Source of the DNA: Actinomyces wuliandei
GTDB taxonomy: Bacteria; Actinomycetota; Actinomycetes; Actinomycetales; Actinomycetaceae
Direction: 5' to 3'
NCBI RefSeq assembly: GCF_004010955.1
Contig: NZ_CP025227.1
Coordinates: forward strand, 806,001 to 870,000
DNA length: 64,000 nucleotides
In this document: one piece after another, positions 8,254-16,938 of the stretch
Layout: each line of letters begins with the position of its first letter
How positions within the stretch are numbered: the first letter of the stretch is position 1
The notes under the pieces: model-generated
The model's database searches: none
The model's input: the letters and a program-made list of their open reading frames with translations, nothing else
Told to the model about the DNA's origin: nothing
Position numbers and translations under genes: made by a program

Positions 8254-9393
8254 ATGCGCAGTGACTGGCTCGTTGACCACCTGGCTCTGGCCCGCTCAGC
8301 CACCGACCGCGACGCCCAGCGCCGCAGCGACCCCGGCCTGCTGAAGGCTCTCGCCGCCGATCCTGCCACCCGGCTGCTGCTGGTGGACGCCCGCGGCAGG
8401 GTCGCGCTCGACGCCTCGGCACGGTGCTCTGACCCGCCCGAGGACGGGCTGGTGCCCCCCGACACCGTCGGCACGGGTGCCAGCGTGTGGGAGGGCTACC
8501 CGGAGGAGACGGGGTTCCGCCTGCCCGACCTCGGTCCGGAGGACCTGGACCTGGAGGGGCTGTCCACCTTCTACCTGGGGCGTGACAAGCCGGAGGACGG
8601 CACGGGCCCGCAGGTGGGGGGACCCGGCTGGCTGGCCGTCGTCGTGCCGCAAGGGCTGGAGGTTCCCGAGGCTCCCGGGCAGCCTCGGGGCGGGGCGGAC
8701 GCCGAGGGTGCTGGTACCGACCACCCGGACCTGCGCCGGGTGCTGGGCAGGCACCCCCTCACCGCGCTGCGGGCGACGGGTGCCCAGATGAGTGTCCGTG
8801 ACTCCGGGCTGGCCGTGACCGCCTCGGCCCTGGCAGCCTGGCACAGTTCGTCGCGCTACTGTCCCGCCTGCGGCGGACGCACCCTGGCGGTCCAGGCGGG
8901 CTGGGCGCGCCGGTGCAGTGGCTGCCAGGCCGTGCACTTCCCCCGGACCGATCCGGCTGTCATCATGGCTGTCACCGACGACGCCGACCGCCTCCTTCTT
9001 GTCCACGGTGCCTCCTGGGAGGACCGACGGTACTCCGTGGTCGCCGGGTTCGTGGAGGCAGGGGAGTCGGTGGAGACCGCAGTGCGGCGCGAGGTCTGGG
9101 AGGAGACGGGGCTGCGGGTGGAGGAGGTGTCCTACCTGGTCTCCCAGCCCTGGCCCTTTCCGCGCTCCCTCATGCTCGGCTACCGCGCACGGCTCGCCCC
9201 TGGCGAGAACCTGGCCCGCCCTGATGGGGAGGAGGTCACCGGTGCCGTCATCGTCTCGCGGGAGGAGCTGGCGCGGGCGGTGGCGCAGCGGAGCATCGTC
9301 CTGCCCGGGCGGGCCTCCCTGGGGCGGCTTCTTATCGAGGACTGGTTCAGGGGACAGGTCTCCCGGTCGACCAGGGGCACGTCTCCCGACTGA
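8254..9393 (+). CDS. nudC: NAD(+) diphosphatase (NADH pyrophosphatase), Nudix family
   Basis: 379 residues. The zinc ribbon CPACGGRT...CSGCQ is followed by the PRTDPAVI strand, the Nudix box (GFVEAGES...REVWEETG) and the NudC-specific SQPWPFPRSLMLGY motif, which separates NADH pyrophosphatases from other Nudix hydrolases. It hydrolyses NADH to NMNH and AMP and can decap NAD-capped RNA. The N-terminal 170 residues form the usual variable domain. The gene lies just upstream of uvrD2, the same pairing as in mycobacteria. Confidence 0.93.
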   Translation: MRSDWLVDHLALARSATDRDAQRRSDPGLLKALAADPATRLLLVDARGRVALDASARCSDPPEDGLVPPDTVGTGASVWEGYPEETGFRLPDLGPEDLDLEGLSTFYLGRDKPEDGTGPQVGGPGWLAVVVPQGLEVPEAPGQPRGGADAEGAGTDHPDLRRVLGRHPLTALRATGAQMSVRDSGLAVTASALAAWHSSSRYCPACGGRTLAVQAGWARRCSGCQAVHFPRTDPAVIMAVTDDADRLLLVHGASWEDRRYSVVAGFVEAGESVETAVRREVWEETGLRVEEVSYLVSQPWPFPRSLMLGYRARLAPGENLARPDGEEVTGAVIVSREELARAVAQRSIVLPGRASLGRLLIEDWFRGQVSRSTRGTSPD

Positions 9394-9486
9394 GACGTCA
9401 CCCACGACCTGGCGCTCCCCGGCCAGGCTGTGACAGAGGCTGTGTGCGGCAGAACCTGTCCCGCAGACGTGGCAGGCTGGTCCACG

Positions 9487-11619
9487 ATGAACCAGACCCG
9501 ACTGAGCTCGACCCGACGTGGCCCTGCCCGACACAGCCCCGACTCTGCCGGTACCAGGGGCGGTGCTGAGACCCTCCTGGAGGCCCTGGACCCGGACCAG
9601 CGCGAGGTCGCCGAGCACCTGGAGGGGCCGCTGTGCGTCCTGGCGGGTGCGGGGACAGGAAAGACCCGCGCCATGACCTACCGCATCGCCTACGGGGTGG
9701 CGACTGGGGCCTACCAGGCCACCCAGGTCCTCGCGGTCACCTTCACCTCCCGGGCTGCCGGGGAGATGCGCTCCCGGCTGGCGGACCTGGGTGTCCCGGG
9801 GGTCCAGGCCCGCACCTTCCACTCCGCCGCCCTGCGCCAGCTCACCTACTTCTGGCCCACCGCGATCGGCGGACGCCGTCCCGAGATACAGCCCCACAAG
9901 GCCTCTCTCGTCGCCACGGCAGCGCGGCGCCTGGGGCTGGCAGCGGACCGCGCGGTGGTGCGGGACCTCGCCGCCGAGGTCGAGTGGGCCAAGGTCACCC
10001 TTACTCTCCCGGAGGACTACGTCCAGGCTGCCACCGCGGCGGGACGTACGGGCGTGGCCGGGCTGGAGGCCGAGACGGTGGCCCGGCTCCTGTCAGCCTA
10101 CGAGGAGGCCAAGAACGAGCGCGGGGTCATCGACTTCGAGGACGTCCTGCTCCTTCAGATCGGTATCCTGCTGGACCGCGAGGACATCGCATCCCAGGTG
10201 CGCAGCCAGTACAAGCACTTCGTGGTGGACGAGTACCAGGACGTCTCGCCACTCCAGCAGCGCCTGCTGGACCTGTGGCTGGGACGACGTCGCCAGCTGT
10301 GCGTGGTGGGGGACGTGTCCCAGACCATCTACTCCTTCACCGGCGCCACTCCTGACTACCTCACCGGCTTTGCCTCCCGTTACGAGGGCGCGCGCACGGT
10401 GCGCCTGTCGCGTGACTACCGCTCGACACCCCAGGTGGTCTCCCTGGCCAACCGTGTCCTGTCCAGGTCCCGGCGAGGGGGAGAAAACTTGCGCCTGCCT
10501 GCGGGCGCCGTCGAGCTGGTGGCCCAGCGCCCCTCAGGGCCGCAGGTGCGCTTTGACACCTATGACGACGACGTGGCGGAGGCAGAGGGGGTCGTCGCCC
10601 AGGTACGGCGTCTGCGCTCGGAGGGAGTGCCCCTGAGCCAGGTCGCTGTCCTCTACCGCACCAACTCCCAGTCAGAGGTCGTGGAGCAGGCCCTGGCCTC
10701 TGCCCAGATCGGCTACCTGGTACGTGGCGGAGAACGTTTCTTCGAGCGGGAGGAGGTCAAGCGGGCTATGGCCCTCCTCCTGGGCGCCGCGCGCACGGAG
10801 AAGGGGCTCCTGACCGGGGACCTGGGTGCCGACGTGCGCACGGTCCTGGGCCGGGAGGGCTGGACCGAGGAGCCTCCCGCCGCGCAGGGGGCGGTACGGG
10901 AGCGCTGGGACTCTCTCAACGCCCTTGTCCACCTGGCCGACGAGCTTGCCTCAGCTCGCGGGATCGGGCTGGACGCCTTTCACGTCGAGCTCATGGAGCG
11001 GGCAGCGGTCCAGAACGCCCCGTCCGTGGAGGGGGTGACCCTGTCCTCCCTGCACGCGGCCAAGGGTCTGGAGTGGGACGCTGTCCTCCTGGTCGGTGCC
11101 TGTGAGGGGCTGCTGCCGATCTCCCTGGCGGAGACCGACTCCGCTGTGGAGGAGGAGCGGCGCCTGCTGTACGTGGGGGTCACGCGTGCGCGTGAGCACC
11201 TCGTGGTCTCCTACGCGCGGGCGCGCCAGCCTGGCGGCCGGGCCTCCCGCAAGCCGACGCGGTTCCTGGAGGGGATATGGCCGACAGACTCCGCTCCCGG
11301 CCGGGGGTCCCCCTCCCGGGGGTCGGCCAGGCAGCGCTCCAGGCAGGCGGCCGCCGACTTCGAGGCGGCTCACGACCCAGCGACGGTCGCCCTGTTCGAG
11401 GAGTTGCGGTCCTGGCGCGCCGACGTCGCCAAGGAGATCTCGAAGCCTGCCTTCACGGTCTTCCCTGACGCTACCCTGCGTGACATCGCGGTAGTCAGGC
11501 CTAGCACCCTGCCCCAGCTCTCCTTGGTGCGCGGGGTGGGGGCCATCAAGCTTCAGGACTACGGTGGGGCTGTCCTGGAGCTGATCAGGAAGTTCCAGGA
11601 GGGGAACAGCCCAGACTGA
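9487..11619 (+). CDS. uvrD2: ATP-dependent DNA helicase UvrD2, SF1 with C-terminal HRDC
   Basis: 710 residues. Walker A AGAGTGKT is at residues 53-60. Other SF1 motifs are VTFTSRAAGEM (Ia), VDEYQDVS (II), GDVSQTIYSF (III), YRTNSQSE, SLHAAKGLEWD (V) and VGVTRAREHLVVSYAR (VI). The last 80 residues (RDIAVVRPSTLPQLSLVRGVG...YGGAVLELI) look like an HRDC domain, the mark of UvrD2. ATG at 9487 is preferred; an in-frame GTG at 9430 would add 19 residues. The domain order and position next to nudC fit the DNA-repair helicase of actinobacteria. Confidence 0.9.
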   Translation: MNQTRLSSTRRGPARHSPDSAGTRGGAETLLEALDPDQREVAEHLEGPLCVLAGAGTGKTRAMTYRIAYGVATGAYQATQVLAVTFTSRAAGEMRSRLADLGVPGVQARTFHSAALRQLTYFWPTAIGGRRPEIQPHKASLVATAARRLGLAADRAVVRDLAAEVEWAKVTLTLPEDYVQAATAAGRTGVAGLEAETVARLLSAYEEAKNERGVIDFEDVLLLQIGILLDREDIASQVRSQYKHFVVDEYQDVSPLQQRLLDLWLGRRRQLCVVGDVSQTIYSFTGATPDYLTGFASRYEGARTVRLSRDYRSTPQVVSLANRVLSRSRRGGENLRLPAGAVELVAQRPSGPQVRFDTYDDDVAEAEGVVAQVRRLRSEGVPLSQVAVLYRTNSQSEVVEQALASAQIGYLVRGGERFFEREEVKRAMALLLGAARTEKGLLTGDLGADVRTVLGREGWTEEPPAAQGAVRERWDSLNALVHLADELASARGIGLDAFHVELMERAAVQNAPSVEGVTLSSLHAAKGLEWDAVLLVGACEGLLPISLAETDSAVEEERRLLYVGVTRAREHLVVSYARARQPGGRASRKPTRFLEGIWPTDSAPGRGSPSRGSARQRSRQAAADFEAAHDPATVALFEELRSWRADVAKEISKPAFTVFPDATLRDIAVVRPSTLPQLSLVRGVGAIKLQDYGGAVLELIRKFQEGNSPD

Positions 11620-11678
11620 GCGTCTCTGTCCCGTCTCCGCCCTGTCGAGGTGCTGCCGGGGCGCGGGGCGAGCGTCCC

Positions 11679-12665
11679 TCAGACCTGGGAGCACAGGCAC
11701 TCCTCGTGGCGGGACCAGCGGCGTGCGGTCCCGGTCGGCTCAGGTCCGCTCAGCTCGACGCCGGTGCTGTCCCAGTCGACCGACGGCGGCGGACCAGGTG
11801 CGCCGTCCGCGTCCACAGAGGTCGCAGGGGTGCGGGGGTGCTGTGCCGCACCTGCCAGAAGGCTGTCCGTGGCCGCCCTGGCAGCCAGGGCGGCTGCCTG
11901 GTGCAGGAGAAGCCGTTCCGTCTGTGGCGGGGGCAGCGTACGCATCTGGGTCGCCAGTGCGGGCCAGCAGGGGTCGGCGTCCCTCTCCCACAGGTCCAGG
12001 CAGGTGGCGCAGGGACCGGATGGACTGCCCAGTACGGGGCCGACACGCACACTGACCTCACGTACCACCACCGGCAGCTGGGGCAGGCCCTCCTGGGCCA
12101 GGTGACGGGCCTGGAGGGGCTCGACCACGTGGGAGTCCACGGTCAGGACCAGGTCGGGCCGGGTCCCCAGGGGCGCCCGGGTGCGGACTGCGGGAAATCT
12201 CGCTGCCAGGACCTGGTCTGCTCCATCGGCCCTGTCAGGGGCTGCCGACAGGATGGTGCCTACCCCTGCCTCGGCGAGCCACAGAGCCGCCTCCTGCAGG
12301 AGAGGCCCTGAGCCGTACACGGCGATCGTGGAGGAGCTCAGGACGGTGCTGCGCTTCCGGGAACCGGGGCGCAGACGCTCCCAGTAGATCGAGTCAGGAC
12401 TCCCCAGCTCCGAGCGTGCGCCGCGCACGAGGGTGCCACGACGCTCCAGGTCCTGGAGGATCTCACGGGCACGGGCGACCGGTACCTGGGTGTGGCGCGC
12501 GGCGTGGTAGACGCTGCCGGTCTCCAGGGTCGCGGGAAGGCGGTCGAGCAGGTGCTGCTCCTGCTGGGACAGGCCCGTCAGGACAGTGGCGTGACCAGCC
12601 TCGGCACCGATCTGGCTCTCGCCCTGCCTGCGCCACAGGACTGGGCTGTATCCACGGATCCGCAT
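11679..12665 (-). CDS. Cyclodehydratase-like / E1-like (ThiF-fold) protein, orphan TOMM-type domain
   Basis: 328 residues. The N-terminal part (QQEQHLLDRLPATLE...VARAREILQDLERRGTLV) looks like a winged-helix peptide-binding module. The central part has an E1-like Rossmann stretch (TIAVYGSGPLLQEAALWLAEAGVG) and the block VVVREVSVRVGPVLGSPSGPCATCLDLWERDADPCWP. A CATC pair plus a C-terminal CLC (HEECLCSQV) could form a four-cysteine zinc site. This matches the 'bacteriocin biosynthesis cyclodehydratase domain' family found beside uvrD2 in actinobacteria. No YcaO or precursor peptide is seen nearby, so its substrate is unknown. RBS AGGAGG, ATG at 12665. Confidence 0.72.
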   Translation of the reverse strand: MRIRGYSPVLWRRQGESQIGAEAGHATVLTGLSQQEQHLLDRLPATLETGSVYHAARHTQVPVARAREILQDLERRGTLVRGARSELGSPDSIYWERLRPGSRKRSTVLSSSTIAVYGSGPLLQEAALWLAEAGVGTILSAAPDRADGADQVLAARFPAVRTRAPLGTRPDLVLTVDSHVVEPLQARHLAQEGLPQLPVVVREVSVRVGPVLGSPSGPCATCLDLWERDADPCWPALATQMRTLPPPQTERLLLHQAAALAARAATDSLLAGAAQHPRTPATSVDADGAPGPPPSVDWDSTGVELSGPEPTGTARRWSRHEECLCSQV

Positions 12666-12835
12666 CAGGCCTCCTTCTTGTCAGGTCTCCTGGGGCGGGC
12701 AGGTCCTCGCCCGGACCTGCGGTCGTGCCCGAGCCTGTCACGGGGCTGGCACCGGGGCCAGGAGCGTGGGCACTACCTGTGGACAGCCGTCCGGAGCCTT
12801 TCTGGTGGGCTCGTCCCGCGTCTGGAGCCTCCTGG

Positions 12836-14053
12836 TCAGTCCTGCTGGGTCTGGAGGGAGGAGCAGGTGGTGAGCCCGGAGGTGTCACCCGAGGCGATAC
12901 CCTCCACCGCCTGGACGGCCTCGTGGAGAGTAGCGACGGCAAAGACCTGCATATCGTCCGGCTCGTGACCGACAACCCCCTCACAGTTGCCTGCGGGCGC
13001 CAGGAAGTAGCCGGCCCCGGCCCCCGAGGCCCCGGCCATCTTCTGCTGGATCCCACCGATCGCACCGACCTGCCCGTCCATGGAGATCGTGCCGGTCCCG
13101 GCGATGTCCTGCCCGCCTGTCAGGGACCCTGGGGTCACTTTGTCGACGATGGCCAGGGCGAACATCAGGCCCGCGCTGGGTCCGCCGACCTCGGAGAGGC
13201 CGAACTCGGCCTCAATGTCAGAGTCAGCGGCGATGTCGAGGTACAGCCCCAGCAGGGAGCCCGAGGTCTCCTCGGCGGTCTCCTCGCCGCTGTCTGTGGT
13301 GTCCGGGGGCAGCGTCGTCAGCGTGGTGGTGGCCTGCTTCCCGTCACGCAGGACCTCCAGGGTGACCTCGGTTCCCGGGTCAATCGTGGCCATGAGGTCA
13401 CGCAGCTGGGCGTAGGTGGACAGCGTGGTGGGCTGTGCTCCCTCCGGGGTCACGGAGACCAGGACGTCGCCCTCAGCGATGCCGGTACCAGCCTGCTCCT
13501 GGGCCACGCCGGTGACGGTCAGCGTCATGGATATGGACTCAGCCAGGCCGACTTCCTCCAGCGCGGCGACCACCGCAGCGTCCTGGGAGCCAGTCATCTG
13601 GACCTCGTTACGCTCGTTGATCTCCTCCGCGGACACCTCCTTGGGGCAGACCTGCTCCCTGTCCAGCACGGTCTGGTCAGGTGACAGCCAGGCCATGACG
13701 ACGTTGGCCACGGTCACGGGGTAGCCGGGGCACCCTGTCACCGAGATCGTCGTCATCATCAGCGCCCCCTCGGTGGGGTAGGTCTGGGTGCCACTGACGG
13801 TGACGAGGTCTTGCGGGTCGTCCTGCGAGACTGTGCCCAGCACGTTCCACGTCGGTCCCGGAGCCTCAATGACCCTGTCCACGGGGACCGTGAAGGCGGC
13901 CACGGCAAGGCCGACGACGAGGACCACTGCCGCCACCGGCAGCAGCAGGCGACGTCGGCCACGGGCATCGGCGGTGTCGTGGGTGTCGTCGGCATCAGGG
14001 GCGTCAGGCTTGTGTGCGGGCTCTGGCTGCGTCACAGCACCATCATCGGACAT
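12836..14053 (-). CDS. Membrane-anchored PDZ domain Lon-like serine protease
   Basis: 405 residues. One N-terminal membrane helix (residues about 35-58, LLLPVAAVVLVVGLAVAAF) follows a charged cytoplasmic tail, so the rest is extracytoplasmic. A PDZ domain lies around 175-265 (GTGIAEGDVLVSV). The C-terminal Lon S16 catalytic domain carries the serine in GGPSAGLMFALAIVD and the lysine in GAIGGIQQKMAGA. This is the Rv3194c/YlbL type. ATG at 14053 with AGGAAG upstream. It is divergent from the DUF2342 gene across a 340-bp spacer, as in mycobacteria. Its substrates are not known. Confidence 0.88.
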   Translation of the reverse strand: MSDDGAVTQPEPAHKPDAPDADDTHDTADARGRRRLLLPVAAVVLVVGLAVAAFTVPVDRVIEAPGPTWNVLGTVSQDDPQDLVTVSGTQTYPTEGALMMTTISVTGCPGYPVTVANVVMAWLSPDQTVLDREQVCPKEVSAEEINERNEVQMTGSQDAAVVAALEEVGLAESISMTLTVTGVAQEQAGTGIAEGDVLVSVTPEGAQPTTLSTYAQLRDLMATIDPGTEVTLEVLRDGKQATTTLTTLPPDTTDSGEETAEETSGSLLGLYLDIAADSDIEAEFGLSEVGGPSAGLMFALAIVDKVTPGSLTGGQDIAGTGTISMDGQVGAIGGIQQKMAGASGAGAGYFLAPAGNCEGVVGHEPDDMQVFAVATLHEAVQAVEGIASGDTSGLTTCSSLQTQQD

Positions 14054-14393
14054 CTTCCTGGGGATTGGGGCGAAGAAGGTACTTGACGTCGCGGCACGGA
14101 TGTGCGGTGATCTGTGTCGTCCTGCTGTCGTGGTCGGCTGTCCTGGTTGTTCCGACCAGTGTCCGGCCAGCCGGTCAAGGAGGCCCGGGCTGCCTCCCGG
14201 TAGCAGTCAGGAATGTGTGGGACCATGCCACCGTTGCAGGGGCAGGACCCGGGCAGCGTCCGGACGGTACCGGTCGGGTGCCGGGAGGCGTCTGCGCCCG
14301 TCGCACGGGTGGTGGCTCATACGCATCAGATGGCTGCGGTCTGCCTGCTGGTCTATGCCTGCCGGTATCCTGTGATCCTGAGAGAGGAATTCT
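14054..14393. promoter_or_regulatory. Divergent intergenic region between PDZ protease and zincin genes
   Basis: 340 bp without a supported gene. It must hold two divergent promoters. A TATCCT box at 14366-14371 lies just upstream of an AGAGAGGAA ribosome binding site for the rightward gene. No palindrome or RNA element was recognised. Confidence 0.4.
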
Positions 14394-15929
14394 ATGAGCG
14401 AGGAGCCCGAGGACCCCTTTGGTGAGCTGGAGAAGATGCTCTCCTCCATCTTCGGTCAGCAGATGGCTGCCGACGCCGTGGCTGCCCTACGCTCGGCAGG
14501 TGTGGACCCCTCCGGTCTCTCCCAGCTGCCGGGGATGGCAGACGTGTCCCGGCTCAGCCCCGCTCAGCTGTTCGCGATGCGCTCCCAGCTGCAGCAGGTG
14601 TTCAGCGCGTCCACGACCGAGCCGGTCAACTGGACCGTGGGCCAGGACCTTGCCCTTCAGCAGGCCCGGGCACACAGCGACCCGGCCGTGACTGCGGAGG
14701 CTGGTGACACCACCCGGCAGGCCCTCCAGGTAGCCGACCTGTGGCTGGACACGGCCACGGACCTGATGCCGGCTCCGGGAGGGCGCGAGGCCTGGAGCCG
14801 CAGCACGTGGGTGGAACGCACCATGCCCGTGTGGAAGGACGTGTGCGCGCCCGTGGCGGAGGCCGTGACTGCGGCGCTGGCATCAACCCTGGAGAAGCAG
14901 ATACGCGAGCTGCCGGAGAGCATGGGGCAGGCCGCCCAGCAGATGGGAGCCCTGGGGTCGATTATGCGCACGATGGCCGGTACGGCTTTCGGGCTCCAGC
15001 TGGGCCAGGCCATCGGTGGGCTGGCCAGGGAGGCGGTTGGGGCCACCGATACCGGGATCCCCCTGACCCGGGACCCGGGTACCGCGCTTGTCCCCACCAA
15101 TGTCAGCTCCTTTGCCGAGGGGCTGGAGGTGGAGCAGCATGAGGCGCTCATGTTCCTCGCGGTCCGGGAGGCAGCCACGGCCCGTCTCTACGCCCATGTC
15201 CCATGGCTGCGGGGCCAGGTGATGGGGGCTGTGGAGGCTTACGCCCGCGAGATCCGTATTGATACCGACGCCCTGGAGTCCGCAGTGGCACAGGTGGACC
15301 CCAATGATCCGGAGGCTTTGCAGGCAGCCTTGAACGGGGGGCTGTTCGCGCCGCAGGAGACCAGCTCCCAGCGTGAGGCGCTGGAGCGCCTGGAGACACT
15401 GCTGGCACTGGTCGAGGGCTGGGTCGAGGTGGTGACTGCCCGCGCCGTGGCCCCGCACCTGCCCAGTGCTGTGGCCCTGCAGGAGATGATGCGACGCAGA
15501 CGTGCCCAGGGTGGCCCTGCCGAGCAGCTCTTCTCCCGGCTCATCGGCCTGACCTTCAGGCCGCGCCTGGCTCGTGAGGCGGCCCGCCTGTGGTCCCACC
15601 TGGGGGAGCAGGCCGGGGACGCGGAGCGGGATGCCTTCTGGAACCATCCCGACGTCATGCCGACGGCTGCCGAGCTCGCCAGCCCTGAGGACTTCCTGAC
15701 GATCCGTCGCGCCGCTGAGGACATGGACGCGCAGATGGACGCGGACCTGGTCTCCCTCCTGGAGGGGACCCTGGGCTACGCGGAGGGTGCCAGACGGGCC
15801 GGTGGCGGGCACAGCCAGCAGGAAGGCTCCGGGGAGGGCGTCCCCGAGGACTCTGGGGGCTCCGACGAGGAGCCCAGGGGGACCGAGGACGACGGCCCTG
15901 ACCAGCCGGGCGCGGTGACCGGTCCGTAG
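14394..15929 (+). CDS. DUF2342 family zincin-like (putative zinc-dependent metalloprotease/hydrolase)
   Basis: 511 residues. The core has GLQLGQAIGGLAREAVGATDTGIPL and the helix EVEQHEALMFLAVREAATARLYAHVPWL, the metal-binding segment of the family (Rv3195-like). The C-terminus is a disordered tail rich in Glu, Gly, Ser and Asp from about residue 465. No signal peptide, so probably cytoplasmic. Found with the PDZ protease and UPF0182 genes in conserved synteny. The catalytic role is unproven for the whole family. Confidence 0.8.
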   Translation: MSEEPEDPFGELEKMLSSIFGQQMAADAVAALRSAGVDPSGLSQLPGMADVSRLSPAQLFAMRSQLQQVFSASTTEPVNWTVGQDLALQQARAHSDPAVTAEAGDTTRQALQVADLWLDTATDLMPAPGGREAWSRSTWVERTMPVWKDVCAPVAEAVTAALASTLEKQIRELPESMGQAAQQMGALGSIMRTMAGTAFGLQLGQAIGGLAREAVGATDTGIPLTRDPGTALVPTNVSSFAEGLEVEQHEALMFLAVREAATARLYAHVPWLRGQVMGAVEAYAREIRIDTDALESAVAQVDPNDPEALQAALNGGLFAPQETSSQREALERLETLLALVEGWVEVVTARAVAPHLPSAVALQEMMRRRRAQGGPAEQLFSRLIGLTFRPRLAREAARLWSHLGEQAGDAERDAFWNHPDVMPTAAELASPEDFLTIRRAAEDMDAQMDADLVSLLEGTLGYAEGARRAGGGHSQQEGSGEGVPEDSGGSDEEPRGTEDDGPDQPGAVTGP

Positions 15930-16074
15930 TCGTAGCAGTCGTGTCGTGACAACCGGGAGGGGCCGGTCCAGCGACTGAGGCGAGCAAGGCGGAGGCAAGG
16001 TACGTACACCTTGCTTCCGAAGCCGTGCGGGGTAGGACAGCCGTGCAGGGTATGGGTGTGACCGGGCAGGCTGG

Positions 16075-16773
16075 CTACAGGAAGGTGGCTGCCAGGGCCT
16101 CGACCAGCTGGGGGACCAGACGCTCCCCCCGGTAGACGTCTCCGTCCGAGTCATGGGAGCGTGACCGCAGCGCGCACCAGGACTCACCGCTGCGCAGGAC
16201 TCCCACCACCATACGGATGTCCTCTCGGTCCGCGAGGCTGCCGACCAGGGCTGTGCGCTCCTGGGGGTCAGCGACGGCCTCGACCCGCGCCTGTGCCTGA
16301 GGGCTGAGGACAGTTCTCTCGACGCTGAGGACGGCACCGTGGACAGACTCCGGCCAGGCCAGCTGGCCGAGGAGGTCCTCTAGGTCGGCTGCGGCAGGCA
16401 GATCCTCCTGCTCGATGACGGTCAGCGCCTGCGGGTCACGACGGGACCGCGCCAGCTCCTGAGCGGGTAGGAGCCGACCGAGCCCGGGGTCGTGCTCCAG
16501 CGCCTCGGCGGTGCGCACCAGGGAGAAGACCCGTACCGGGGCGTCCCAGCCGTGGGCAGACACGTGCGCCTCGGTCTCGGTCACCGCCGCGACCAGGGCC
16601 TCCTGGGCGGAGGTGTCCGCCGTGTGCGCCCCCTCGGCGGCTCTGCCTCGCTCCTGCGCACCGGGGTCCTGCGCGGACGGGGTCCTGCGGTCGGCGGCGA
16701 GGGAGCCGAGGGACGCGGTACCAGAGGTGGGGGCGTGGTCGCGCTCCGCAGGGTCAGGTTCTGGTGAGGCCAT
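16075..16773 (-). CDS. PPA1309-like conserved actinobacterial protein
   Basis: 232 residues from the ATG at 16773; the frame is open further upstream, but the extra 39 codons are not protein-like. After a disordered first 55 residues comes an alpha/beta region: SAQEALVAAVTETEAHVSAHGWDAPVRVFSLVRTAEAL, EQEDLPAAADLEDLLGQLAWPESVHGAVLSVERTVL and DREDIRMVVGVLRSGESWCALRSRSHD. The pattern and position, divergent from the UPF0182 gene, match the uncharacterised PPA1309 family; the name rests on memory of the family rather than a search. No catalytic motif is evident. Confidence 0.7.
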   Translation of the reverse strand: MASPEPDPAERDHAPTSGTASLGSLAADRRTPSAQDPGAQERGRAAEGAHTADTSAQEALVAAVTETEAHVSAHGWDAPVRVFSLVRTAEALEHDPGLGRLLPAQELARSRRDPQALTVIEQEDLPAAADLEDLLGQLAWPESVHGAVLSVERTVLSPQAQARVEAVADPQERTALVGSLADREDIRMVVGVLRSGESWCALRSRSHDSDGDVYRGERLVPQLVEALAATFL

Positions 16774-16887
16774 GGCCCCATGGTCCCACCCCTGGCCCCA
16801 CGTCCCGTGGATGTCGTACCGGTCTCGTCTTGGTGTTCCCACGGCGACAGGTTGCCTACAGGTAGGGAGGCTGTGAGACGATAGACA

Positions 16888-16907
16888 CACCGACCTGCTG
16901 GTCGGTG
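16888..16907. promoter_or_regulatory. Perfect inverted repeat upstream of the UPF0182 gene
   Basis: CACCGACC and GGTCGGTG flank a TGCT loop, about 30 bp before the GTG start at 16939 and in the spacer shared with the divergent PPA1309-like gene. It could be an operator or a leader hairpin. Confidence 0.35.
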
Positions 16908-16938
16908 CCCCTGTGCAGACCAGACACGGAGTGTGATT

